Positions 24,772 through 33,375 of a stretch of 64,000 nt of DNA are shown here, piece by piece. The translations under genes were made by a program, and so were the position numbers. Origin of the DNA: Nonomuraea turkmeniaca. Lineage in GTDB: Bacteria; Actinomycetota; Actinomycetes; Streptosporangiales; Streptosporangiaceae. The notes under the pieces were generated by a model. The model was not told where the DNA came from and searched no databases. It saw only the letters and a program-made list of their open reading frames with translations. Numbering within the stretch: position 1 is the first letter of the stretch; the number at the start of each line of letters is the position of its first letter. Location: NCBI RefSeq assembly GCF_005889735.1, contig NZ_VCKY01000005.1, positions 45,716-109,715 of the forward strand. The letters run 5' to 3'.

Positions 24772-26043
24772 ATGAGTTCAGCGGCAAGGAGCCGGCGTAC
24801 GGCCGGCGCGAGTCTGGCGGTCCTGGCCGCCGTGGGCGGGCTGGTCGCCTGCTCGTCATCGCCCGAGGGCGCCGGTTCGACGAGCGCGAGCCAGACCGCG
24901 GGCGGCGGGACGTACACGATCTGGGACCCGTACCCGCAGCACGACAAGAGCTCGGAGTGGGTGAAGCTGCTGGAGAAGTGCGGTACCGACGCCGGGGTCA
25001 AGGTCGAGCGCACCGGCTACGACACCAGCGACCTGACGAACAAGGCCCTGCTGGCGGCCCAGCAGGGCAACTCGCCGGACGTGCTGATCGTGGACAATCC
25101 GGTCGTCTCCACGCTGGCCGAGGCCGGGGTGCTCACCACCACCGAGGAGAACAAGCTCGACGTCTCCGCGATCGCGCCGAACCTGTTGGCGGCCGGCCAG
25201 AGCGGCGGCAAGTCCTACGGCGTCCCGATCGGCGCCAACACCCTCGCCCTGTACTACAACAAGGAGGTCCTGAAGGAGGCCGGGGTGGACATCGCCTCGG
25301 TGAAGGACTGGACCTCGCTGACCGCCGCGCTGGAGAAGGTGAAGGCGGCGGGCAAGAAGGGCATCACGTTCTCGGCGATCGGCACCGAGGAAGGCAGCTT
25401 CCAGTTCCTTCCCTGGTTCTGGGGTTCCGGCGCGAGTCTCACCAAGCTCGACTCGCCCGAGGGCGTCTCGGCCGTGGCGCTGTGGACGGATTGGCTGAAG
25501 AAGGGGTACGCCCCCAACTCGGTCATCAACAACACCCAGACGACCAGCTGGCAGGAGTTCGCCGGCGGCGACTACGCCTTCGCCGAGAACGGCACCTGGC
25601 AGCTCGCCAACGCCAAGAAGGCCGGTTTCGAGTACGGCATCATCCCGGTTCCCGGCAAGGACGGCGGCACCGCGCCCGCGCCCACCGGAGGCGAGTTCGT
25701 CAGCATCCCCGCGCAGTCCGACACCGGCCGCTACACCACCTCCCAGAAGCTGGTCACCTGCCTGACCAGCACCGACAACTCGCTCACCACGACCACCACC
25801 CTGTCCTACATCGCGCCCACGGAGGCGGTGCAGGCCAAGCAGGTGGCGGCCACGCCCGACCTGCAGGTGTGGGTGGACGCGGTCAAGGCGGCCAAGGGAC
25901 GCACCAGCGACGACCTGGGCACCAAGTACCCGAAGATCTCCGAGCCCATGTGGAGCGCGGTGCAGGCGGCGCTGAGCGGGTCCAAGTCTCCGCAGGAGGC
26001 GATGACGGCGGCGCAGGCGGCCGCGGCGAGCGCGACCCAGTAG
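24772..26043 (+). CDS. Sugar ABC transporter solute-binding lipoprotein
   Basis: 423 residues. Lipobox LVACSS after a twin-Arg-like basic start (MSSAARSRRTAGASLAVLAA). The CUT1-type family 1 fold shows NKALLAAQQGNSPDVLIVDN, GVPIGANTLALYYNKEVLKE, SFQFLPWFWGSGASL, FAENGTWQLANAKKAGFEYG and GGEFVSIPAQS. GGAGG precedes the ATG. It is the first gene of the LacI-controlled operon and delivers an oligosaccharide or glycoside to the two permeases. No ATPase is encoded, so a shared MsiK-type ATPase is likely. Confidence 0.92.
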   Translation: MSSAARSRRTAGASLAVLAAVGGLVACSSSPEGAGSTSASQTAGGGTYTIWDPYPQHDKSSEWVKLLEKCGTDAGVKVERTGYDTSDLTNKALLAAQQGNSPDVLIVDNPVVSTLAEAGVLTTTEENKLDVSAIAPNLLAAGQSGGKSYGVPIGANTLALYYNKEVLKEAGVDIASVKDWTSLTAALEKVKAAGKKGITFSAIGTEEGSFQFLPWFWGSGASLTKLDSPEGVSAVALWTDWLKKGYAPNSVINNTQTTSWQEFAGGDYAFAENGTWQLANAKKAGFEYGIIPVPGKDGGTAPAPTGGEFVSIPAQSDTGRYTTSQKLVTCLTSTDNSLTTTTTLSYIAPTEAVQAKQVAATPDLQVWVDAVKAAKGRTSDDLGTKYPKISEPMWSAVQAALSGSKSPQEAMTAAQAAAASATQ

Positions 26044-26047
26044 CAGC

Positions 26048-26998
26048 ATGAGCCGAGTCATCGAAGCACCGGCGCGGTCCGCCCGATCGACGGCACACGG
26101 TCATCGGGCGGCACGCGTGCGGTCAGGTCAGTGGGCGGCATGGGCCTTTCTCACCCCGGTCGTGCTCTACCTGCTGGTGTTCTACGCCTATCCGCTCTAC
26201 CGCAACGTCGAGCTGAGTCTGCGCAACTACACGGTGCGCTCGTTCGTGCAGGGCGATGCCCCGTTCGCCGGGTTCGCCAACTACGCCAAGGTGTTCGCCG
26301 ATGCCACCTTCGGGCCCGCGTTGTGGCACACGGTGGTGTTCACGCTGGTCTCGCTGGCCTTGCAGTTCACGATCGGGCTCGTGCTGGCGATGTTCTTCCT
26401 GAAGAACTTCCGGCTGTCGGCCACGCTCAGAGGGTTGTTCCTGGTGCCGTGGTTGCTGCCGCTGATCGTGTCCGGCTCGACGTGGTCGTGGATGCTCAAC
26501 AGCGACTCCGGCGTGGTGAACGCCGTTCTGGCCTGGCTCGGGATCGGGCCGGTGAACTGGCTGACCTCGCCGGACTGGTCGCTGTGGTCAGTGATCATCG
26601 CCAACATCTGGATCGGCATCCCGTTCAACCTCGTGGTGCTCTACTCCGGGCTGCAGGCGATCCCACCGGCCATCTACGAGGCCGCCGCCCTGGACGGCGC
26701 CAACGGGTGGCAGCGGTTCTGGAAGGTGACGTTCCCGCTGCTGCGGCCGGTGTCGGCGATCACGCTGCTGCTCGGGCTGGTCTACACGCTGAAGGTGTTC
26801 GACATCATCTGGATCATGACCAAGGGCGGGCCGAGCGGGTCGTCCACCACGTTCGCCACCTGGTCCTACCGCCTCGGCTTCGGCAACCTCGTGCCCTCCT
26901 TCGGGCCCGGTGCGGCCGTCGGCAACCTGCTGATCGTGATGGCCCTGGTCTTCGGGCTGATCTACATCCGGGCGCAGCGAAGGCAGGCACCGGTATGA
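26048..26998 (+). CDS. Sugar ABC transporter permease (MalF type)
   Basis: 316 residues with six membrane segments and the EAA loop YEAAALDGANGWQRFWKVTF. The basic cytoplasmic N-terminus leads into WAFLTPVVLYLLVFYAYPLY. The gene starts 4 bp after the binding-protein stop and overlaps the next permease by 4 bp (ATGA). Confidence 0.92.
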   Translation: MSRVIEAPARSARSTAHGHRAARVRSGQWAAWAFLTPVVLYLLVFYAYPLYRNVELSLRNYTVRSFVQGDAPFAGFANYAKVFADATFGPALWHTVVFTLVSLALQFTIGLVLAMFFLKNFRLSATLRGLFLVPWLLPLIVSGSTWSWMLNSDSGVVNAVLAWLGIGPVNWLTSPDWSLWSVIIANIWIGIPFNLVVLYSGLQAIPPAIYEAAALDGANGWQRFWKVTFPLLRPVSAITLLLGLVYTLKVFDIIWIMTKGGPSGSSTTFATWSYRLGFGNLVPSFGPGAAVGNLLIVMALVFGLIYIRAQRRQAPV

Positions 26999-27801
26999 GG
27001 CATCTCAAGACCGCGATCGGGCTGGTGGTGACCGCCGTGATGTTGTTCCCGGTCTACTGGATGATCAACGTGTCGTTCACGCGCGACCAGGACATGCGCA
27101 AGAGCCCGCCGAACTGGTTTCCGGTCGACGGCACCCTGGACGGTTACCGGGCGGTGCTGGACCAGCAGCTTCCGTACCTGGGCGTGAGCCTGGTGGTCGG
27201 GCTGGGCACGGTGGCGCTGACCCTGCTGCTCGCGGCGCCGGCGGCGTACTCGCTGGCCAAGCTGCGCCCGCGTGGTGGCGGAGTGCTGAGCTTCGTGCTG
27301 CTCATCGCGCAGATGATCCCCGGCATCATCATGGCGATGGGGTTCTACGCCATCTTCCTCAGCACCGGCGTGCTCAACACCGTTCCGGGGCTGATCGTGG
27401 CCGATTCCACGCTCGCGGTCCCGTTCGCGGTGCTCATCCTGACCACGTTCATGTCCGGCATCCCCGAGGAGCTGCTGCAGGCCGCCCGCACCGACGGAGC
27501 CGGGGTGCTGCGCACGTTCTGGTCGATCGTGCTGCCCGTGAGTCGCAACTCGATCATCACGGTGTCGCTGTTCGCGTTCCTGTGGGCGTGGTCGGACTTC
27601 ATCTTCGCCAGCACCCTCGACCAGGGCGGCGACCACCAGCCGATCACCCTCGGCATCTACCACTACATCGGTAACAACAACCAGGAATGGAACGCCATCA
27701 TGGCCACCGCTGTGATCGCCTCCATCCCGGCCACCATCCTGCTCGTCGTCGCCCAGCGCTACGTCGCCGCCGGCGTCACCGCAGGCGCCGTCAAAGACTG
27801 A
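26995..27801 (+). CDS. Sugar ABC transporter permease (MalG type)
   Basis: 268 residues, six membrane segments, EAA-type loop LLQAARTDGAGVLRTFWSIV, and the MalG-type C-terminus RYVAAGVTAGAVKD. It is coupled to the upstream permease. Together they form the channel for the substrate processed by the following glycosidase. Confidence 0.92.
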   Translation: MRHLKTAIGLVVTAVMLFPVYWMINVSFTRDQDMRKSPPNWFPVDGTLDGYRAVLDQQLPYLGVSLVVGLGTVALTLLLAAPAAYSLAKLRPRGGGVLSFVLLIAQMIPGIIMAMGFYAIFLSTGVLNTVPGLIVADSTLAVPFAVLILTTFMSGIPEELLQAARTDGAGVLRTFWSIVLPVSRNSIITVSLFAFLWAWSDFIFASTLDQGGDHQPITLGIYHYIGNNNQEWNAIMATAVIASIPATILLVVAQRYVAAGVTAGAVKD

Positions 27802-27818
27802 GAAGGGACCTTCGTTTC

Positions 27819-29489
27819 ATGACCGTCGCCGCTTCAGGCCCGGTGTTCTCCCTGCGGGAAATCCCGTTCAGCTATCGCGGATCCTGGTTCGGCTTCTCGC
27901 CCGTGGTGGCCGAGAAGACCTACGCCGAGGACGTGCACCTGGTGTCGCACCAGACCGGCATGCACCCGATCCTGCGGCTGATCCCCACCGCCGAGACCAC
28001 CGTCACCGCCACCCCGCACCAGCTCACCTGGAGCAACGACGACGGCCGGATCGACCTGGCCTATGAGACCCCCGACACCGTCCGCGTCAAAGGACGCGGC
28101 CTCGGGCTCCGCCTGCTGGCCGCCGACCCCGTGCTGACGCCGTTCAGCGGACCGTACTTCTACCAGGACCCCGTCGACGGATCGTACGTCTTCACCGTTT
28201 ACCAGACCGGCCGCCGCTACCGGATCACCCTCCTCGGCGGGCGCGCCGAACCCCTCGGCACGCAGGCGCTGGGCACCGCCGAACGCGGTCTCGTCCTGAG
28301 CGGCGAATGGGAGATCGCCGTCGAGGAGTACGAGACCGCCCGCGCCCCCTACGCGGGCGCCGACGCTTTCGAGCAGGTGGCCAAGGCCGCGCGGGCGGAG
28401 TTCGACGCGTTCGCCGCGGCGGTCGCGCCCTGGCGCAGCGACCGGACGCCCGCCGCCGAACTGGCCGCCTACGTGTTGTGGTCGGCCACCGTCCGCCCGG
28501 CCGGGTTCATCACCCGGCCCGCCGTGCTCATGTCCAAGCACTGGATGGACAAGGTGTGGAGCTGGGACCACTGCTTCAACGCCATCGCCCTCGCCGACGG
28601 CCTGCCCGAGCTGGCCTGGGACCAGTTCCGGCTGCCCTTCGACCACCAGGACGCAGCCGGCGCGCTGCCCGACTCCGTCACCCACTCCGAGATCCTCTAC
28701 AACTTCGTCAAGCCCCCCATCCACGGCTGGACCCTGCGCCATCTCCCCGCGGCGCCCGACCGGGCCGAGACCTACCGGCTGCTGGAACGCTGGACCACCT
28801 TCTGGCTCGACGCCCGCCGCGCCCCCGGCGGGGATCTGCCGCACTATCAGCACGGCAACGACAGCGGCTGGGACAACGCCACCACCTTCGACCCCGAGCG
28901 CGTCGTCCAGACAGCCGACCTGGCCGCCTTCCTCGTGCTGCAGATGCGCGAGCTGGCCCGCCTGGCCCCCGACCCGGACACGACCGCCCGATGGACCGAG
29001 CAGGCCGACCGGATGCGCGACGCCCTTCTCGCCGAACTGTGGGACGGCGAACGGTTCGTCGCCCGCGGCGCACACTCCGGCCGCACCTGGTCCAGCTCCA
29101 GCCTGCTCGACCTCATGCCGATCGCCCTGGGGGAGGAGCTGCCGCACCCCGTTCGCGCGGCCCTGGCCGACCGGATCCAGCGGCACCTGACCGCGTTCGG
29201 GCCCGCCACCGAGCTGCCGACCTCCGACCACTACCAGGACGACGGCTACTGGCGCGGCCCCATCTGGGCGCCCTCGACCGTCCTGATCGAGGACGGCCTG
29301 CGCCGCGCCGGACACACCGACCTGGCCGACAAGATCAGCGCCCGCTTCCGCGCGCTGTGCGAGAAGTCAGGATTCGCCGAGAACTTCGACGCCCGCACCG
29401 GCGAAGGGCTCCGCGACCGCGCCTACACCTGGACGGCCAGCGCCTACCTCATCCTCGCCGCCGCCCACGAGCGGCGAAACAGCACGTGA
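27819..29489 (+). CDS. GH63/MGH1-like glycoside hydrolase
   Basis: 556 residues without a signal peptide, so it acts on imported sugar. An N-terminal beta domain (about 1-190) precedes an (alpha/alpha)6 catalytic barrel. Motifs are KVWSWDHCFNAIALADGLPE, HGNDSGWDNATTFD (the Asp before SGWDN is the expected catalytic acid in GH63-like enzymes), SSSSLLDLMPIALG and DDGYWRGPIWAPSTVLIEDG. The family includes glucosidases and mannosylglycerate hydrolases; exact specificity cannot be told. Ends the LacI-regulated operon. Confidence 0.85.
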   Translation: MTVAASGPVFSLREIPFSYRGSWFGFSPVVAEKTYAEDVHLVSHQTGMHPILRLIPTAETTVTATPHQLTWSNDDGRIDLAYETPDTVRVKGRGLGLRLLAADPVLTPFSGPYFYQDPVDGSYVFTVYQTGRRYRITLLGGRAEPLGTQALGTAERGLVLSGEWEIAVEEYETARAPYAGADAFEQVAKAARAEFDAFAAAVAPWRSDRTPAAELAAYVLWSATVRPAGFITRPAVLMSKHWMDKVWSWDHCFNAIALADGLPELAWDQFRLPFDHQDAAGALPDSVTHSEILYNFVKPPIHGWTLRHLPAAPDRAETYRLLERWTTFWLDARRAPGGDLPHYQHGNDSGWDNATTFDPERVVQTADLAAFLVLQMRELARLAPDPDTTARWTEQADRMRDALLAELWDGERFVARGAHSGRTWSSSSLLDLMPIALGEELPHPVRAALADRIQRHLTAFGPATELPTSDHYQDDGYWRGPIWAPSTVLIEDGLRRAGHTDLADKISARFRALCEKSGFAENFDARTGEGLRDRAYTWTASAYLILAAAHERRNST

Positions 29490-29546
29490 CCCCGCGTCGA
29501 CAGGAGAGGAGGGGCCTTCCCGGCGCGGTGTGTGGCGCACCGGCGG

Positions 29547-30410
29547 TCACGGGCGGCCGGTCGACTTCATGACGCCTTTGACCGGGGTCTTGCTGACCAC
29601 GAAGCAGACCGCGTCCGTAAAGCCGTCCAGCCAGGCTTCTCGCGTCGGGGCCACGCCCCTCGACTCGGCCCCTCGCCTGGTGCCCCCGAGGTAGGCCGCG
29701 CCCGGCTTCTCACAGTGCAGCCCCGCCCGCAACCCCACCTTCATCAGGCCTTTCCGGCCAGGGGGAAAGTCATCGACGGCCATCACGCCGGGAATCGCTT
29801 CGCTGCGATGCGGTCGTGAGCAGGGGACCACCCGCAACGGGCCCTCGTCCAGCGGTTCGCCCTCCAGGCAGAGCTGGAAGGCGCCCAAGCCGCCCGCGAG
29901 GGCGCCGGCGAGCGAGCCCGTGCGTCGTACCTCCTTGTCGTTCCGTCCTCTTTCCGCGGCCAGGCAGCTGAACCGCCATTTCCCGTCCTTGCCCTTCCAC
30001 GGCCCGTAATGCGTCGCCTCCAACCGGCTCGCCGCCGTGTCGGTACTCGAGAGATACGTTTTCAGGGCGGACCAGCAGGTGCGGCTCATCGAGCGTACGG
30101 ACGGCCTTCGCCGCTGCTCGAGTCGCTTCGAGAGCATGACCTCGAAGTTGTGGGGCCGGTCGCACGTCACCTCCCGGATGGTCTTGGCGGTGTCAAGGCA
30201 GATGCCGGCCTGGTAGGAGTCCTTGTCGGCGCTGGGTGTCGCTGTCGCTGTCGGTGTCGCTGTCGGCACAGGTGCCGGGGTCACGGACGCGATGGACGGG
30301 GAAGCGGCCGTTGACCGTCTCGATGCCGGGACGTCTCCGCCCGTGGCCGCGCAGCCTGTCATGGCGAGGATGGCCACGGCGAGAGCGGGGAATCGAACTG
30401 CGGCGAGCAT
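29547..30410 (-). CDS. Lipoprotein with two septum-formation-like domains
   Basis: 287 residues. Lipobox AMTGC after MLAAVRFPALAVAILA, then a Pro/Thr/Ala linker encoded by a short GTCGCT-like repeat (30235-30275). Two Cys-containing modules follow, each with a C-x-RPH core (VTCDRPHNFEVM and VPCSRPHRSEAIPGVM), the hallmark of the septum formation family (Septum_form). It is probably anchored outside the membrane. It is divergent from the serine hydrolase gene, with 260 bp between them. Confidence 0.75.
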   Translation of the reverse strand: MLAAVRFPALAVAILAMTGCAATGGDVPASRRSTAASPSIASVTPAPVPTATPTATATPSADKDSYQAGICLDTAKTIREVTCDRPHNFEVMLSKRLEQRRRPSVRSMSRTCWSALKTYLSSTDTAASRLEATHYGPWKGKDGKWRFSCLAAERGRNDKEVRRTGSLAGALAGGLGAFQLCLEGEPLDEGPLRVVPCSRPHRSEAIPGVMAVDDFPPGRKGLMKVGLRAGLHCEKPGAAYLGGTRRGAESRGVAPTREAWLDGFTDAVCFVVSKTPVKGVMKSTGRP

Positions 30411-30670
30411 GAGATCCCTTCAGGTGCGAACCCGAGCCGAGAATACTGCGGCCCGCCCGGGACCCCTCCCGGAGCGCAGGCAGGGCGTCGCGTACCAGGT
30501 CGGCGGGGTGGCGCGGCTGACGTGCGTGCCGTCGCTGCCGGAAAAGGTCGTCGATCGCTCATCCGGAAAGCGGTCTCCGGCGAACCACGGACATATGAGG
30601 TGGTTCCGGCGCGCGGTGGGCCGGGACCCGCCAGGGGAGCGCCCGGGGGCGGTGCGCGCAAGGGGGATCA

Positions 30671-31633
30671 ATGAACATCGGTGCGAGAACGCGCCGGGCT
30701 CTCCAGCCTGGGGCGAAACGGGGGACGGCACGCATGCTCGCCACGGCCGTCCTGGCGCTGACGGCCATCGGGACCGGGCAGGTGGTGATCGGCACGGGAA
30801 CGGTCCAAGCCGCGTACCCGGCCATCCTGGGCCAGACCATCGCGGCCGGGCGCGAGATCGCCGCCATGACCACGAACACGTCGCAGACCCGGCCGGAGAC
30901 GTCCGCGTTCAAGCAGTCGCTGACCCGGGCGCTCGACCGCTATCTGGACGATGTCCCCGGCCAGGTAGCGGTGTCGGTGCGGGATCTGTCGACCGGAATG
31001 ACGTACTCCTACAACCCCGGGCTCAGGACGGCCACAGCCAGCATCATCAAGGTCGACCTTGTGATGGCGCTGCTGCTCAAGGCCCAGGGCCGGCGGCGCG
31101 ACCTCACCGCCGGGGAGCGGCAGACGGCCGCGCGGGCCATCCGGGTCAGCGACAACGCCGCCGCCTCGGCCCTATGGTCGGCGATCGGCGGCGCGTCCGG
31201 GCTGGCCGCCGCGAACAAGAAGTTCGGCCTGCGCGAGACGGAGCCCCACCCGGGCGGGGCATGGGGCGCGACCACCACCAGCGCCGCCGACCAGGTCCGG
31301 CTGCTGACCGCGCTCACCTCCCCCGAGAGCCCGCTCTCCGCGAAGAACCGCCGGTACGTGCTGGGGCTGATGGGCGGCGTGGCGCCGGAGCAGGCGTGGG
31401 GCGTCAGCGCGTCCGGGCGCGAGGGGGCGGACGTCGCGCTCAAGAACGGCTGGTTACCGCGTGAGCGGCACGGAGGGCGGTGGACGGTCAACAGCATCGG
31501 GCGGGTGCGGGATCGGAGGCACACGTACATGATCGCCGTCATCTCGCACCGGCACGGCTCGATGGGCGCGGGCGTGAAGGCGGTGGAGCGGGTGAGCCGG
31601 CTGGTCACCGACGCCCTGGCTCAACAAGGGTGA
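30671..31633 (+). CDS. Secreted class A beta-lactamase-like serine hydrolase
   Basis: 320 residues with an N-terminal membrane/signal segment (MLATAVLALTAIGTGQVVIG). The serine-transpeptidase fold motifs are present: S-x-x-K as SIIK near residue 134, SDN as VSDNAAAS, and KTG replaced by KNG (LKNGWLP). No typical class A E166 (ExxLN) motif is evident, so it is more likely a peptidoglycan-active or esterase-like serine hydrolase than a true beta-lactamase. GGGGGATCA precedes the ATG. Confidence 0.82.
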   Translation: MNIGARTRRALQPGAKRGTARMLATAVLALTAIGTGQVVIGTGTVQAAYPAILGQTIAAGREIAAMTTNTSQTRPETSAFKQSLTRALDRYLDDVPGQVAVSVRDLSTGMTYSYNPGLRTATASIIKVDLVMALLLKAQGRRRDLTAGERQTAARAIRVSDNAAASALWSAIGGASGLAAANKKFGLRETEPHPGGAWGATTTSAADQVRLLTALTSPESPLSAKNRRYVLGLMGGVAPEQAWGVSASGREGADVALKNGWLPRERHGGRWTVNSIGRVRDRRHTYMIAVISHRHGSMGAGVKAVERVSRLVTDALAQQG

Positions 31634-31931
31634 CAGGAGCGGCGCACGCCGGCGTGGACGCCCTGTACCCGTCTCCCCTCCTGACAACAAATTCGGATGC
31701 CATTCATTTTGGCTGCTTGCGAGAAGATTTTCGGTGCCGATGAGCTCTCGCATGAGAAACGCACGAAGAGGCGGTGACTTTCGTGACCATCCATCTATTC
31801 TGCCTGCATAGCGGCATGGCGTGATTCGAAAGTCCAGCTGGAAGAATGGCGGAACGTCGCCCCGCCATATAAATGGTGGCCTGCGGTCCATTGTGTTTTC
31901 CGCGCCTCTCCGGCTGGGCACGATCAGAGTC
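31634..31931. other. AT-richer intergenic region
   Basis: No gene seen. The stretch 31680-31900 has low GC3 and AT-rich patches (TTCATTTTGG, CATATAAATGG), probably holding the promoter of the phosphatase gene. Confidence 0.4.
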
Positions 31932-33065
31932 GTGAAGGATGACGGGGGCCGGCGCGTACTCTCGACGCCGATGTTCGCGGCGGGGATCGCGTGCGTCACC
32001 GTGGTCGTGGTCGCACTGGACGTGTACGCGGGCACGGCCGTGCGACTGCCACCGCTGCTGATCTTCCTGCCGGCGATCGTCGCAGCGCTGGGCAGCGTGT
32101 GGCAGACGGCCGTCGCGTCGGCGTGGGTGGTGCTGGTGGTCGCGGGCACCCTGGCCTTCCTGGGAGCGGCCCCGGACGACAACCGGCTGGCGACCGGGTT
32201 CACCACGGTGTTCGGCGTGATGAGCGTGCTCGGGTGCCGGTACCGGGTGCGGCGTGAGGAGGAGGTGCGCCGGCTGCGCTCCGCGGCCGCCGCGCTGCAA
32301 CGGCAGATCGTGCGCCCGCTGCCGCTGCGCACCGGTGACGTGGTCGTGAACGGCCTCTATCAGCCGGTGGAGGAGGACGCGATGGTGGGCGGTGACATGT
32401 ACGAGGTGGCCGACTCGCCGTACGGCACCCGGGTCCTGATCGCGGACGTGCAGGGCAAGGGGTTGCCGGCGATCGGCTCCGCGCTGGCGGTGCTGGGGGC
32501 CTTCAGAGAGGCGGCGTACCGCGAGGAGACGCTCACCGGGGTCGTGGACGCCATGGAGTCGGCCGTGGCCAGGCAGAACGCGTTCGCCACGCAGACCGGC
32601 GAGCCCGAGCGGATGGTCACCGCCCTGGTGCTCGACATCGGGCCGGCGCTGGAGGTGGAGGCGGTCAACTGCGGGCACATCGCGCCGTACGTCATCCACG
32701 ACGGCGACGCCTACCAGGCGGCGCTCGGCGAGCCGGCCGTCCCCCTCGGCCTGGCGGGGCTGGTGGCAGGGCCGCGCCGCGGCACGCGGTTCCCCTATCC
32801 CGAAGGGGCGACGCTGCTGCTGTGCACGGACGGCGTCACCGAGGCTCGCGACCGCGACGGCGCGTTCTATCCGCTGGAGGAGCGCCTGCGCGCGTGGGCC
32901 CTGGCGCCGCCCGGCGACCTGGCCGAGACCCTGGAGACCGACCTGCGGCACTTCACGGGGGCGGCCCCGCGCGATGACGTCGCGGTCCTCGCGGTGAGGA
33001 GGACCGGCCGGTCTGACAGCCCCGAGGGACGTGCGCGAGCAGCCATCGGCAGCCGCGGGCCGTAG
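31932..33065 (+). CDS. Membrane SpoIIE/PP2C-type serine/threonine phosphatase
   Basis: 377 residues from GTG at 31932; a longer frame from 31821 uses codons atypical of this genome (ATA, AAT, CGA) and is disfavoured. The N-terminus has three or four membrane segments (FAAGIACVTVVVVALDVYAG, LLIFLPAIVAALGSVW). The SpoIIE-type PPM domain follows: EEDAMVGGDMYEVADSPYGT, LIADVQGKGLPAIGSALAVL, VNCGHIAPYVI, LLLCTDGVTEARDRDGAFY, PRDDVAVLAVRR. All metal-binding Asp are present. It probably acts on anti-sigma antagonists; no partner is in the window. Confidence 0.87.
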   Translation: MKDDGGRRVLSTPMFAAGIACVTVVVVALDVYAGTAVRLPPLLIFLPAIVAALGSVWQTAVASAWVVLVVAGTLAFLGAAPDDNRLATGFTTVFGVMSVLGCRYRVRREEEVRRLRSAAAALQRQIVRPLPLRTGDVVVNGLYQPVEEDAMVGGDMYEVADSPYGTRVLIADVQGKGLPAIGSALAVLGAFREAAYREETLTGVVDAMESAVARQNAFATQTGEPERMVTALVLDIGPALEVEAVNCGHIAPYVIHDGDAYQAALGEPAVPLGLAGLVAGPRRGTRFPYPEGATLLLCTDGVTEARDRDGAFYPLEERLRAWALAPPGDLAETLETDLRHFTGAAPRDDVAVLAVRRTGRSDSPEGRARAAIGSRGP

Positions 33066-33375
33066 GTCGGAGTGAAGTCGTGAAGTAGCGGTTGATCGTC
33101 TGTGTGTGAGATCGTTGTCCTTTGCCGGTCGGTCGGGGCGATCGAGCCTCGCCCTCCTCGTACGGCGACCGCCTTCGAAGGCCGGCTGGAGACGTTCCCC
33201 CGGCCCTTGGCAAGGGTAGAGCTGCGGTATTACGCGTGGTGGGACGTCTGTACGCTGATGCTTTTCCACCGGCCGGTCGCCGGACAGCGTGTACGGGGGC
33301 AGGGGTTGGGTGCATCGAAGTCCTTCCCAGGAGATGACCGGCAGCAGAGGCGTGGAAGTTTGTGAGGAGTCGGCG
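33066..33375 (+). other. Leader region of the DEAD-box helicase gene
   Basis: A 310-bp gap without an open gene. It has several short GC inverted repeats (for example around 33268-33290, CCGGCCGGTCGCCGG) and a GAGGAG SD at its end. Long leaders are common for cold-inducible helicases, but no defined thermosensor element is recognised. Confidence 0.3.

Noticed and set aside
30223..30280. Short GTCGCT-like tandem repeat as possible CRISPR or VNTR
   Set aside because: Only about 40 bp, in frame, and encodes a Pro/Thr/Ala linker of a lipoprotein.
30671..31633. True class A beta-lactamase
   Set aside because: SxxK and SDN are present, but KTG is KNG and no ExxLN is evident; called only a beta-lactamase-like serine hydrolase.
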